DNA from: Capniomyces stellatus | Taxonomy: Eukaryota > Kickxellomycota > Harpellomycetes > Harpellales > Legeriomycetaceae | NCBI GenBank assembly: GCA_001661515.1 | Contig: LUVW01000019.1 | Coordinates: 310,001 to 374,000 of the forward strand | Reading direction: 5' to 3' | DNA: 64,000 nt | Shown: positions 43,401-54,870 of the stretch, one piece after another | Numbering within the stretch: the stretch's first letter is position 1 | How the letters are laid out: each line of letters begins with the position of its first letter | The notes under the pieces: model-generated | The model's input: only the letters and a program-made list of their open reading frames with translations | What the model was told of the DNA's origin: nothing | Database searches by the model: none | Position numbers and translations under genes: made by a program

Positions 43401-45088
43401 TCTGACTGTCTTCTTACAAACCGTGCGCTCTTGAAGACCAGGTTGACTCCGTCTGCGTTGTTGTTTACCACCAGGTTATCCGAGAACATCATCGTCAGCG
43501 AAGGCATAAAGTCTGCAGTTGAGTGCGCAATGTACCCCGAGTGAACTAGCATCGACGCGCTCCTTAGCTGTCTTTGGTCAACTTGTACCGAAAACGATGT
43601 GCCTTGCCCCACCCCCAGATTCAAAACCACTGTGCTTGTTGTCCGTCTCAGACAGTCTCCTGTTGTTGCACACCCTGGAACGTCTACGTACACGTCGTAG
43701 AACCCGTCTGACGGAATGTACGGGTACACCGTCAGCTGGTTGCGCAGCTCTGACCCCTCAATCTCCTCCATGCTTGCCGATGTCTTCACAATCCCTGTGT
43801 TCTTTGAGCTTTCGCCTGTTACCAACGTCTGTTCCATTGGTGTCCATGCCCCAGTATACGTCACCTTGCTTTTCAGCTCTGCCTGCGAACACGATGGAAA
43901 GTTGAAATCGTTGTTTCCGTACACTATGCTGTCCTGCTGGTACAGCTCCACTCCCGAAAACCCTCCTCCCTCTCCGTACCAATCCACTATATTGATCATT
44001 ATCCCCTCCATATCCTGTGGCTTGCTGAACTCAAACTCCTGCCACGTATCGCCCCCCTCGCTCATATCACACCTTTGTGTACAAAGCTCTGCCATTCGTG
44101 TGTTCCTGTTTATGTACTTCATCTCTTGCGCCTGGAAATCCGAAGTTCTCTCCACCCGGATGCTCTTTGTCCCCCTCCCATTAAAGTTCGAGTTCCTCAG
44201 TCTCAGCAGCGACGGCCTCATCGTCCCAATAAAGTCAATTCTCAGGTACCCTGGCAGCTTGTCTCGAAGCAGCCACGGTCTCTGCGCTCCTCCTGCATTA
44301 CAAATCGCATTGCGTGGGTCTGCAAATTCTGGGAACAGGTTGTTGTTCCCCCCATACACATTCACCTTATCTAGATTCACTGGCTGCGACCCAAGCGTGC
44401 TGTGCTCCCTCCCATCATTCGTTGCCTTAAACACTCCTCCCGCAAACAGCAGCCGCCCATCCCCACTTGTCCCCAGCGTCAGCACACTCCCATCCAACCC
44501 CTTCCACGAGTTTGGAATCCACTTCTTCGATGTCACATTGTACGCTATAAGCCCCCCCGTGTATATATTCGATACCGTGCTGATCTGCCCGTTCACCTCC
44601 GCCAACGGCATTGTAAAGTTACCTCCCGCCCAAACTATCTTATACTCCTCGTCGCAATACAGTGTATTCACTGGCCCATTTAACCCCCCTGCCATATAGT
44701 CCGCAAACACACTTGTCCTGTTTCCTTTTGAACTGTCCACCCCCACTATGTTCCCTGCTGCCGTGTCTCCTACTTTGCTGAATCTCCCCCCACTAAACAC
44801 CCACTCCACTCCTCGGTCGTTTATCACACATCCACTGTTCACTACCCCCTCGATGTTCAGTGCGCTGCCTATCTCCACCACCGTGCTCTTTGTAAACTTC
44901 AGCACCTTTGCTCCCTCCCCCCCTCCGTTTCCCCCAATATACGAATCACTGTGTGATATTCCTGCATAGTTTCCTACTATCACTGTTTGGTTAAGCTGCC
45001 CCCCTTGCACCAATACCTGCTCGTTATTACTCTGCCCTCTTACCAGCAGCCCCCCTACAACTAATAATCCTGTTATCCGCATAATCAT
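40439..45088 (-). CDS. Rax2-like cortical polarity protein with C-terminal SH3 domain
   Basis: Intronless, 1549 residues. It begins with a signal peptide (MIMRITGLLVVGGLLVRGQS). The large ectodomain (to about 1150) carries repeated kelch/propeller-like units typical of Rax2, for example VYVGGAFAGT-type strands (NTLYVGGAFAG, GETLFVGGEFSKI, STVIVGGNFTYAG) and many Asn-glycosylation sites. One membrane segment lies at about 1151-1178 (WVILIAFAISLLLVFLIVMA). The cytoplasmic tail is Ser/Asn/Ala-rich and ends in an SH3 domain at about 1480-1545: YYAKFTFSSREAGELGFRAG, EIWWMGIV and GVFPATYISL. Rax2 is a type I membrane landmark that marks division or tip-growth sites in fungi. Yeast Rax2 has only a short tail, so the SH3 domain is an unusual addition. 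GC content is clearly higher than the flanks. Identity as Rax2 is by architecture and repeat sequence. Confidence 0.88.
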   Translation of the reverse strand: MIMRITGLLVVGGLLVRGQSNNEQVLVQGGQLNQTVIVGNYAGISHSDSYIGGNGGGEGAKVLKFTKSTVVEIGSALNIEGVVNSGCVINDRGVEWVFSGGRFSKVGDTAAGNIVGVDSSKGNRTSVFADYMAGGLNGPVNTLYCDEEYKIVWAGGNFTMPLAEVNGQISTVSNIYTGGLIAYNVTSKKWIPNSWKGLDGSVLTLGTSGDGRLLFAGGVFKATNDGREHSTLGSQPVNLDKVNVYGGNNNLFPEFADPRNAICNAGGAQRPWLLRDKLPGYLRIDFIGTMRPSLLRLRNSNFNGRGTKSIRVERTSDFQAQEMKYINRNTRMAELCTQRCDMSEGGDTWQEFEFSKPQDMEGIMINIVDWYGEGGGFSGVELYQQDSIVYGNNDFNFPSCSQAELKSKVTYTGAWTPMEQTLVTGESSKNTGIVKTSASMEEIEGSELRNQLTVYPYIPSDGFYDVYVDVPGCATTGDCLRRTTSTVVLNLGVGQGTSFSVQVDQRQLRSASMLVHSGYIAHSTADFMPSLTMMFSDNLVVNNNADGVNLVFKSARFVRRQSDVDLNGVFGVVRNILSKEYLSRPLYGRLATSLPPDSVVRAIAQRGDGTFFGGSIGGNSNSLVFYREGKLDYGPNGGLPGNVYSIVNVNNTLYVGGAFAGTNDKNVVSQNIIKVQPGSSNTDFGSFKSITRGLNGAVKVLSEYPPLGETLFVGGEFSKILGDKPVDSPNVAMYNLTSNSWTWSPMLNGEPTFASSYKDSALIGGTFNGVAALRSPGVSQLVPPSSVGPVTNIDGSLLHNERGELSANVATFYMDSSNPNSTPLMVVGGSFKTSDGANNVAILKNGNFEGLGSGVDGTVRVLTEVGSYVFIGGTSNPKFPGLAIYNMREGYFESAVPRLLPSNKSAGISVSVSAIVIRPSTSTVIVGGNFTYAGSLNCKYICLWDINDKRWSPLPGTTMLNSTVTAMAWYDDKLLISGEYPNPVIQFDFNTNLFSPLNGTEKPASRALGSRKLTPAASLPGSVSSLAQVNDSMMYFSGLSASDSKPFISAYDPRLGYFDLPALGPGTKLNSISVLPLSTNNTFQYSVAALGSLVLPSGKLSSCAVYNINTGDWSAYLNAFNNDGSLSSLSAMSFPLPPVAIKERNRVRSPWVILIAFAISLLLVFLIVMAGLTYIYYRNKSVASMSKMSASETAGNAYVNHNPIANPDANQSAGLAHPLLPNIGPAGLATGTAAGALAAGLIARRSNSTCSDSIHSVTSPFITGQDINHAQNNSNNSRFNQLHNNANSAPAYDLDLDLAQSPQSSYSSEHLSRKHSYIDNNNNYGNADNRHSIFNNNALSQTNSDSSDLLVTSETTSSTSEPPTSTSSNTGNRHSVVANSDASRNNRFSQASSNSHNRILGSDPLSPDSFPAAGTPAALGLAATAAAATAAAAASSSSKSTKSTTNSNTNGLLSPGSGGKSASPSRSANFQVRDSLKAYPMYYAKFTFSSREAGELGFRAGERVFVIDKSDEIWWMGIVDHGPDTPLEQGVFPATYISLEPPVNDEYDL

Positions 45089-48000
45089 CGGATTTACTCC
45101 AATCCTTGCTTCCTATATATCTCTCGCCTCAAGGCTTCTAGTACCAGTTGTTCTTGTTCTCGCTACTTTGCCTTACCAGCATGAACTGTCCTATTATACT
45201 CTATTTACACCAATTTTATCATATATTTAGCCTCAACAACAATAATTCCAAATATATACATCTACTCGTACGCTTTTCTTCTCTTTTTTCTCAATTCCAG
45301 TAAAAAAAAATACTGTCCTTTTAATAGGATCAACACAGCTCTTATCTACCATCCCCTCCCATCACAATCTAGATTAAATCACTCATATATTTACTATTTA
45401 TGCATGTCTTGTGCTTACCAAATAGCTGTTCTTTCGTATATCTATTCCAACTAACTTTCACTATCTATATCAAAGCCTGGTTGTGATCCTTGCGTTGTCT
45501 ATATTGGCTCCAAATTATGCCTTCCCTTTCTTTTATTTCTTTTTTTTATTACTTTGGTTCTTTTTGTTTCGTATAGTCTTTTTATAAAGACTGTTCGTTA
45601 TTGTGTTTATAGAATGGTTCTTTAGGGTGTTTTTCGTTTAAAGATAGGGGTTTGGTTTCTATATTATTTAAATCGTCGTCTCTCTTTTGCTTTATTAGCC
45701 TCGAATAATACAACGAATCTTCAACTTTGCTATATATGTATACACGCTCTTTGGTCGCTCTGCTATACTCGTGTATCTATGTGTCCTCCAAGTTCTCGGC
45801 TATAAACGCTTGAATTAGAAGAAGAAGCTAGAATTTGGATTGTCAGAGTTCAGTATCCAAGTCCTTTTTTATTCGGTTCTTGTAGCTTCGGTCTTCTTTT
45901 TGGAATGCTTTCTGCTATTTGGAACTTCGAGCTTCTTGCGCGGTTGGGTTTTAGAGTTTCTGGTTATGTTTTAAAGAAGCAAAACGTGTTTTTGCTTTTA
46001 TAGAAATATATCCTCGTTAATCGTATTTTTTATTCGGACGGTAATTGAGAGTTTGCTTTTTTTTCTGTGTGTACGTTATCGTTCTTGGGTCGTATAATGC
46101 TTGTAGGGTTTGTAGAGTTCTTAAGAGTATATCTTTAGGGTATAAGGTATATGCTTTACTTATCTTTGAGAAAAGATTATAAAGTAGTGTATTATAGTAA
46201 AATATTTATCAAAATAAAAGCAATCGTCTATTTAGCGACTTTAACCTCCTTTCACCTTTTTTAATTATTTTTTTGCTCTAATTCTCCTTTTTTCAATCTT
46301 GTTGCTTTCTGCATATTTCCCTCTTTTTTTATTGAAATTACACATTTCCTTTTCTCACTTTGTAAGTTTTAGTTTGGGCTTTTTTTTTATAGGGTAATTA
46401 ACCACTAATCCTTTTTTATTATTCAAGATTTTAATAAAAGCAACCTTGACTTTTGTTGCAAAGCATTACATCAATAACTACCATTTTTTATTTGCATTTC
46501 CATTCGCTCTAATAACTTCATTATCAATCTGTGTTCTTTTTAATTTGTCCGTTTATTATTTTCTTATTTAAACTTTATTATTGCTAAACTATATAACATT
46601 TTTTCCTTTCTTTTTTCTTGCTTTTTTTTTTTCTTCTTTGCCAACTTTACTTATTTTATTGTATCACATAATGGGTTTTATCTTAGCACTACTTATTTCG
46701 CTTCTATTAGAGTTCCACTCAATTGACTCGCTAGCTTGCTGTTTGCAATTAACATTATTTTCTCTATCATTATTAGATTCTGTTTTTAATTACATTCATT
46801 GCATTTTCCTTTTCTAGCCAGTCAAATTCATACTATTTTTTCTTTATTTTTTGTTTTTTATTTACAGCCCATCTGCTTTGCCCCATTTCGTTCAATTGTT
46901 TTTCCTTATTTCATCACTGTTTTGATGTTTCAACTCGTTTCATTTTCCTCAACTATTATTACTAATACCGTGTATTTTTTGGTCATTTTCGTCTGTTTAA
47001 GCAATCGTGATTAATTTGGCCTCTATTCAATGTATTAACTTGTCTATCCCTAAACCACTCATCAAGCTGGCTCGCTCACTGTTATATTGGAATCAACTGT
47101 CTTTATTTTACCCTTTTCAACCTCTGTTAGGCCCCGCTGTTTTGACTCTACATTCGATTTGTATTAAACCAACACGGTAGTATCACACTCACGCCGACAA
47201 CAATAATAACAACAGATCCCACGCTTCTTAACACTCCTCTTGTGTTGGGCCCAGCTCAACCCACAACTATCTAGCTCCTTACCTCTGCACAGCATAGTAA
47301 ACACCGTGTCTGATGCAAAATTTCAATCAAATCCCTAATACTTGTCCTGAACGTCACCTTGTTCCTGTTTTTTTCTTTATCCCCTGTTTTTGATTTCTTT
47401 TTCGAACACACAAAATCGGTCTCACTATTACTAACCACATATTCACCTCTCTCCCCCTCCTTTTTTTTTTCTTTTTTTTCCAGATTTTCCTCCTCCCCAC
47501 TTTCCCAAGCTACATAGCTTTTTGGTAATCACTATAACAACATTTGCTGTATTTTTAGAAAGATCCAAGCACTCATCCTGCTAATCATACTGTGAATCGT
47601 GACGCCTTTTAATTTCCCAGTAATCACTTTTATCTTTGTCTTTTTATCAAACAACTAACTGGTATTTCCGCTAGTATTTTTTTTCATCAACTCCATATTC
47701 ATATTCTCGTACAATATTGTCTCAAATGACTTGGGTTTTCTTCATCCTAGCAATAGCTTTTAATTCCGCACTTTTATGCCGTGTTCCTGAAATACCATGT
47801 AAAATCGCTATGCCTTGCAAATCCCAAATCAAAGGTAGCTTTCTGATTCTGGCCAATTGCTCTGCTAAACACCCCCCACCCTCTCTCCTTTCGCTTCTAT
47901 CGAATATATTTGGCTCTTCTGTGGATTTAAACATCGCAATACCCTTTTTGTTTGCTATTTAGCTTCGCATACACTTTAACTGTTTACTGGCATTGTTTAC

Positions 48001-50115
48001 TGGAATTGTTTACTGGTAATGTTTGCTGGTAATGTTTGCTGTTTGCTAATTAATTGTTTTTTTCTGTTTTTATTAGAGGTTTTGACCATATGTTCGACTA
48101 ATAACATCTTCACCTTTCCAATAGTAGTATTAAGAGTCGTGGAAATCCACCCCACTTGCTAATCCTGGACCCAAATTAATTTAACTTGCACCTAGTAATT
48201 ATCAAATCCACCCATGTACAAATCAACAAGCCCAGAACTATCTTTATTTGCACTACATTTCATTCGCTAGCTTTGATTTGCCTGTTTGGTTTGAGCCTGA
48301 ATATTTATTTATCACTAATAAACCCAGCCAATGGTAGTCTGGATGCCAGGTTGCTCCTAACTTGTTGAACTTCTATAAACAAACTGAAATGCTGTTCAAC
48401 TAAGCGGCTTGCTTTTGTTCAATTTGATATTACGTTTACGTTGCATTCACTATCCATTCATTTTTTCACCCATCTTTTAATTCTGTTGCTAATAAACCTC
48501 ATAAATAAAAAAACAATAATAATAGTCATCTACTAGCGTAGAACGCATCTTTTTTTTTTTTGCTGGATTCCTACTCTGCTTTCATTTATCAGAAAACGTT
48601 TGATCAAAATCTCAAAAGCATTACTTGGCATCTTAAAGTTTTCAAAAGAAAATGTAAAAAAAAAGTTTACTTTAATGCCAACCACCAGGTAGCAGAGCAA
48701 AATCCTCCAGTGTTTATAGTGGAAAACCTATCTCCAAGTCGTAAAGCATTTTAACTTATTTTGCAATATGTATTGTTTTTCTTTATACTTACACCTGATA
48801 CCAACTGGTTTGGGCCATTTATTGGCAGGCAGCTGTGTAGTCAAAACGTTTTGATACCATTGCCAATGTAGATGAGCATTTTCAAACAAAGCAACTAGAC
48901 CATTCAGCAATCGGCATTTATTTACAAGTTAAAACCCTCCATTCCAACAATCAATTCCACGCTTACAGCATTACCAATCTATTCTTATCCTAGCTTACTA
49001 ATTAGTACTTTTTTCAACAAAACCACCAACCCTATTGATCTAAAAGATCACTACTCTTGTTTATTTGTGTATTTTTGTTTTGTTTTTTCGTTTTTACTAG
49101 CCCATATTGACCACTGAGACCCAATATTAAAAGTAACCAAAGTCAAAGTCAAAAATACCACGTATCCCAATGTTTAAAACAGCCCTGACTTTGGTATTAA
49201 TGGCACATGGCGCCATTACAAACCTTCATTCTCTCGCTGAACAAATTTATAAAGTGCCTTTTATATAGAATCGACCTGGTTTGACTGACACTCTTGGTTC
49301 TAGTTATCTTACAACACATCGTCCTCCCTTTTCGCCCACCAACTCTTAACAATGCGCTGCGATGATTCTGTGTATATTAGTTATTTTGGTCAACACTTTA
49401 CGCCCTTAAAGCTATGTAGTGCACAACTTTTATACATTTTGAACGTGCTTGTGCAATTTTTTTTTGCCAACAACCAAGTCCCAAGACAATGAACTGAGTA
49501 GAACGAGTAACACACCTTTATGAATCAAGTAGCCAAAAATTAGCCCAACACTAAAACCTCTTGGTTACAAATTCAATGTATACTAACGATTTGTTCACTT
49601 TTGCCTTTTGCCTTTAGTGTAGTATACCTGATATTGCAAGTACGCTTTACATATTTCAACTGTCCAAAATAACCACAATCAAAAGACTTGTAACCCGTAT
49701 TTTGACGTTGTACGTAACCATAAAAGTGTGCAAATATAAACAAACTATGCAAAGCATAACATTTTTTAGTGCGAAGGTTGTGTTAACTGTATAAAGAATC
49801 TCTTCTTTTTTTTGTATAAAAAACTGAGTAAACTGAATTTAGCTTGTTCTAGAAGATTAAAGAAAATAAATTAACACTTTAAAGCTACCAAATGCAAACA
49901 ATCATTTTGAAATAATTGGAATCTTGAAAGTAAAAAAGGTGGTATATTTGCGTTCGGTGCAACTTAGTTGTGAACCTCGACGCTGTCTGACACAAGAGAG
50001 ATGATCATACTATTAAAAAAAATACGACAAACAGATTTTTAGTCAAAAAATAAATGTGTGCTTTTAATGTGTCAATGATCTCATTAAATCTCTTTTCTTT
50101 CATTATATCCCTTTC
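45089..50115. other. 5-kb region without a recognised gene
   Basis: The longest apparently empty stretch. It is T-rich on the plus strand with no long frame. Two GC-richer islands deserve note: 47726-47962 (plus-strand frame with signal-peptide-like start MTWVFFILAIAFNSALLC; also open on the other strand) and 48728-48910 (minus, a Trp-rich frame containing HLHWQWYQN). Neither could be extended or assigned. A copy of a dispersed 30-nt motif sits at 48480-48509. Confidence 0.4.
48480..48509 (+). repeat. Dispersed 30-nt motif, copy 1
   Basis: ATTCTGTTGCTAATAAACCT followed by CATAAATAAA. It matches copy 2 (52650-52679) at 28 of 30 positions. Confidence 0.8.
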
Positions 50116-50898
50116 CTACTTTTTTTTTGTTATAAAAAGCAATAATAGAAAATGGCTAAAACCAATTCAAACCAAGCCAAACCAAATCAAACAAAACCAA
50201 ACAAAAAAAAATAGAACTCTTACCAGTAGAGATAGAAGAAGAAACTAAGCAAGTAGAACCCAACTTTGATGAAATTTTCACGCTTGTGTCTTGGGAGGGT
50301 TCTGAAAACCTCAGTCGCGTCATAAAAGTGGCGTCGGTTGGATATTCTAAGGTCGATTTGTATTTACATGTTTTTTTTTATTGAAAGATTGTTCATTCCT
50401 TACAACCGAATTCAAATAATTAAAAGAGCAGATCATTTCAAAAGCAAACTAGGTCTTACTTTAAAACATTCCAAACCAGCAGAGGTAGATTGAGTAAGAG
50501 AGTAAACCATTCTCCCGTGAGTAAAAACAAGACAACTAATCCCATGTGCGTCAAGATCTCTGGCATTACATACTAAAAGGAATTTGCCAAAAGAAATACA
50601 TGCGTCAATAAAATTCCAAGTATTGCGTAGTAGTGGTTTTGTTTTTGTAGTTTGATCTTACCGTGTTTAGATTGTTTGCCAAATCGATAGGATTAACGTA
50701 ATCACATTCCAAATCTGTCAGCATTATGACCTAAAAGAAAACATAAAAAAGCAGGGAATTAAATAAATTCAACATGGATTGACAAAGATGCTGTTGTTTA
50801 GTGTTGTTGTTGGTTTTACTTACAAAATAAACAGCGCCGAATAGTAGAGCAGACACTACTATCAATGCCAATATATACGCGAGCGAAGAATATGTCAT
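50116..50898 (-). CDS. ERV14: Cornichon family ER cargo receptor (Erv14-like)
   Basis: COPII cargo adaptor that exports membrane proteins from the ER. It consists of small exons: 50898-50824, 50730-50662, 50572-50460, 50346-50224 and 50155-50116, all phases closed, 139 residues, close to yeast Erv14 (138). Exon 1 is the first membrane helix ([20 protein letters not shown]). Exon 2 gives the cornichon signature [20 protein letters not shown]. Exon 3 encodes the second helix ([19 protein letters not shown]), and exon 4 [40 protein letters not shown]. If the last intron (donor GTAAGA at 50223) is kept, translation stops one codon later after YLYW, giving 127 residues. Using it adds a hydrophobic end, [12 protein letters not shown]. 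The length match favours splicing. Assignment is very secure. Confidence 0.92.
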
Positions 50899-53304
50899 AT
50901 TGATTTATTCTAATCCTTTTGGTTTTTTTTGGGCTAATCTGCGTACTATATTTAGAGGGAGTAAAAGATGAATTTATCTTATAGTTTTTCTGTGTTTATG
51001 TTAGCTTTGTTTTTTTTTATTGCAATATATCAGTTTTATTTTTGAGTTTGTGCACTTTTCCGTTCAGCTATGAAATTCCCTTTTTTTTATTGTTTTTATT
51101 TCCAGTTTTTTATTGCAACGATAGTGATAGTCAGTGAATATAAAACTCCGTGGTGTTTATTTACCAAAGCTGCACTTTGTAGTGTTTTCCATTTTAGCAA
51201 TACTATGATTGACAGACTCTTTGCTTTTCCAATAAACGTATTTGGCTTTATGTTTCTTATTGTCGAATTATATACTGGCATTTCTAACAATTGTAAATGG
51301 GCGCAATATGAACACAAAAAGGACCTACATCCTTAGCTCCATTCGCTCAAAAAGTCATCGAGAAGCAGCTGTGTGGCTCTTGTTTATTAAACTCAATTTT
51401 TTTTGATAAAGTTAAGTGGAACATGGTTGAATTTCTTTTCAAACCATCCAATAATTGATGTGTTTTTTTTCTTTGTTGTCAAGTAGCACGCTCTTTTTAA
51501 TAGGCCCTTTTTTATTTATTTTTTATTGAAATTAATATGCCTTGTTTTAATAGGCTTTTTTAAAAAAAAAAAAAAAAAAAGCTATGAGAGTTCTAACTTA
51601 TGTAGACTAGCTCTGCAATCTAGGAATTTTTTCTATTACGACTATTCTGTTAAAGGCCGTTGTGACATATATTGCAAGTATGGCTAGCTAGAAGAGAAAA
51701 AAAGACAGTGCATATTGCAGTCTATAATAAAGGGTGTAAACGTATGCTAGTGGTTAATATACACAAACAGACAAGGTCCCAGTCTTTTTGTGTTTTGAGG
51801 TTCTTTGGATTCGACTCTGTATATCCTTGCTTGTATTTGATCAAAGTTCACTGCTTTCCATTAATCTACTGTCTATATGTTCAGTATTATAACAGTATTT
51901 TATTGGCACTATATTGCTTCCAGAAATAACCATCACTCTTCAATGAAAAAGGTGTACGCTCTACTTGGTCAATTATATGATGTGGTATTAGTAGTCTAAG
52001 GTTCTAGTAAATTGATTGTAGAGTAATAGTTTGCAGAATTAGTAGAGCCAAGTACCACTAAGCATTAAATTTGGGAGTTAAAAAGTTGATCTACGTGGTT
52101 TTTGTTAGAGTGGGTTAATTACCGGCTCTGGAAAATCACCGTCTAGTTGCTTCACATCACATAGTGTTTAAGTTTGACGAACCGGTAGGGCTACAGTTGT
52201 AATTACAGTTACATTTATAGCTTCTATCTGTTCAATCGTGACTTCAATTAATGAAAGGGTTTAATGGTAAATGGGAAACATGATTTGCACGGCCCAAAAC
52301 GAGACATTGTAAATGTTTAGGTAAAATTGGTTTCTTCGAGTAATTAAAGTTTAAAGGTCATGGTTTCAATAAAGATGATATCAACGCCATGTATTGTGAT
52401 TTCTGTCAACAGCAGTAATTGTGGGTGTTAGGGTAGCGATTTCCCCTCTTATTTCTAATTTTCTAAACTTTTTTTCAAACATGTTACTGACTTGTATATC
52501 GATGCTAAAATTGAGTTTATTGGCTAGAAGCTAAATCAGATGTGATCTTGGTAATTTAGTTTGCAAATAAAGCTTAAAATTGTTATTTCGTCAAGTTGCT
52601 GCGAGAAAAAAAAAAGCAACAAGGACTGAAAAAAAAATGTTTTATGTTGATTCTGTTGCCAATAAACCGCATAAATAAATAAAGGATTGGAAAAAAAAAA
52701 GACAAAATGTTTTTTTTTCCTGTTTTTCATCAATAAAAAGTATAAAGACTATGAATGAGATTGCCATTCACATTTGTAATCAACAAAAAGTAACGTAAAA
52801 TTAGTGGTCCAGCCAATAAGCGGAATTTTTTTTTATCTGATAACGCTTAACTTCATGATTTTGTTGATTCATTTAAACAAAAGCAAACAAAAATACGGAG
52901 AATATTGGCATATGAATCAAAAAAAAGTTTTACTTTGGTTTCGTAGCTCAAAAGCTGGAATAAGTGACGAAGGAAAAAAAAAAAGGCAAATGGCAAAAAC
53001 GCTTTAAGTTTAAAAGTCAAGTTTTTAAAGTAAAAAAAAAACTCAGTAAAAGCATAACGGTAAAAAGGCGTCGCCGTGGTACCGTTCAACGCTATATTGC
53101 ACTGTGTTTTATTTTTTTGAACAAATCAGTTCATTTATATTCCTTTCTCATGTTGAGTTTAGAGTAGAAAGTATATCAATGGGCTTAATACATATATATT
53201 TTTAAGACTTTTAAATTTGGATTTCCAAGGTATTAATTCTAGCAGATAAAACAACTTAGACTTATTTTAAAGCCCACCATTATAAATACAAACATTAATA
53301 AGAA
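50899..53304. other. 2.4-kb region without a recognised gene
   Basis: Upstream of two divergent genes (ERV14 and mitoferrin). AT-rich, with A-runs at 51562-51580. A plus-strand frame at 51070-51336 has a hydrophobic start but unusual composition and I do not call it. Copy 2 of the dispersed 30-nt motif is at 52650-52679. Confidence 0.45.
52650..52679 (+). repeat. Dispersed 30-nt motif, copy 2
   Basis: ATTCTGTTGCCAATAAACCG followed by CATAAATAAA. Flanking sequence upstream (ATGTTTTATGTTG) also resembles that of copy 3. Confidence 0.8.
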
Positions 53305-54592
53305 ATGACAGCAGCAATAGACCACGATTATGAAGAGCTATCCGAGCAGGAGCCAGTTTACATGCATCTTGCCGCAGGGGCAGCTGCAGGAATCATGGAA
53401 CATTCGATTGTATATCCATTTGACAGCATAAAGGTATGTAATCGCGTTTCACTGTTGTTATGGTGTCCTTAAGCAATTGGTTTAAATCAAAAATACTAAT
53501 TATTTGTGATTAAATAAATAGACAAGAATGCAAATTGTGTCAAAAAGCCGCTCAATAGTGATATATGATGGTGTTGTGAGTTCGTTCAAACTAATAAGCA
53601 CAACAGAAGGAATGCGGGCATTGTGGAGAGGTGTTACATCTGTGTTAATCGGCGCAGGTCCAGCTCATGCTTTGTACTTTGCTTCATACGAAAAGGCAAA
53701 AAGTATTTTGGGAGGACCGGATGATCATACCATGAAACCTATATCAGCAGGTATGTATTTTTTCTTATACTACTTGAAGACAGATATACTTTTATTTAAA
53801 GCATTTTTTTTATATAGCTGGCGATATCTTGACTTGATTAACTGATCAGGATATAAACATATATGTAAATTATAGGTATTGCTGGAGGTGTTGGAACTAT
53901 AGTGAGTGATTTGGTTATGAATCCATTCGATGGTAGGTCCAATCATGATTATCCATTATAATATATTTTTTTGACAGGTTTGCTGATGGTTCGTTTTTTG
54001 TTGTTGTTGGTTTGATGCCTAAACCAAAACGAAGGATTTTAAGCTAGGTGTAAGCAACTAAATATTCGATATTTGATACTTGGTATTTGATAAACTAGTT
54101 ATAAAGCAAAGAATGCAGGCGTTTGGTACAAACTACAGAAACATTTACGACTGTGGTACGCAGATACTTAGAAAGGAGGGGCTTCGGGCGTTTTATGTTT
54201 CATATCCCACGACATTGCTGATGAACTTTCCATTCCAAACAATCCAATTTGGACTATACGATGTCTTTAAGAAATCCTTGAATCCCGACAACTCATATTC
54301 ACCAACAACGCATATAATAGCCGGTGCTTTGTCAGGAGGTGTTGCAGCAGCTTTGACTACACCTATTGATTGTGCAAAGACTTTGCTTCAAACCAGAGGT
54401 ATTAGCCAGGATGTTAAAATACAATCGGTTACAGGAATAATCCAGCCTATAAGGCTTATTGTTTCCACATATGGATTCAAGGGTTTGTTTAGAGGTGTTG
54501 TTCCAAGGGTTATTTCAGTCATGCCTGGCACGGCAATTAGCTGGACCACATACGAGTACTTTAAGCGGTATTTATCCAAAAATAAGACTTGA
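53305..54592 (+). CDS. MRS4: Mitoferrin-type mitochondrial carrier (Mrs3/Mrs4-like)
   Basis: Inner-membrane carrier that imports ferrous iron into mitochondria for heme and Fe-S synthesis. Exons 53305-53433, 53522-53750, 53876-53932 and 54099-54592, phases closed, 302 residues, the normal family size. All three carrier repeats show the Px[DE]xx[KR] signature: YPFDSIKTRMQ (across the first intron), NPFDVIKQRMQ (across the third) and TPIDCAKTLLQTRG. The first helix, LAAGAAAGIMEHSIVYPFDS, matches the mitoferrin pattern GxxAGxxEHxxxYPxD, which separates mitoferrins from other carriers. Further motifs are EGMRALWRGVTSVLIGAGPA and GFKGLFRGVVPRVISVMPGT. The gene symbol follows the yeast paralogue pair; MRS3 would serve equally. 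Confidence 0.93.
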
Positions 54593-54835
54593 AAGTGTTA
54601 ATAAACTGGGATTAAAATAAGTATAGTCCCACCAAACTAATCAAGACACAAATTTAGGCCCAAAAACACACCTTTTTTAATTTTCACTCTACTGTTGTAG
54701 TTAGTTACAGTTTGTGTGTATGTTTTTTTGTTATTGTTGTTATTAAAATACATTTGCGTAGACTTAGTAGTAGTTTTAATTTTGTTATAATAATCGTTAT
54801 AGAGAATAACCCACACTGCTTAATGCACCCACATT

Positions 54836-54870
<35 letters not shown>

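Noticed and set aside
47726..47962. 78-codon frame with signal-peptide-like start
   Set aside because: The opposite strand is equally open and no further exon or homology could be found; mentioned as an island only.
48728..48910. Trp-rich minus-strand frame (HLHWQWYQN) in the 5-kb empty region
   Set aside because: No in-phase neighbouring exon, no ATG start in frame and no family; kept only as an island worth RNA evidence.
50152..50395. Plus-strand frame beginning [13 protein letters not shown] and, after a one-base shift at an A9 run, continuing as an acidic sequence
   Set aside because: It is the reverse complement of cornichon exon 4 and its neighbouring intron; the minus-strand reading matches a known family precisely.
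51070..51336. 88-codon frame with hydrophobic start and a few cysteines
   Set aside because: Phe/Tyr-rich composition follows from T-rich DNA, and the reverse strand is also open; no family resemblance.
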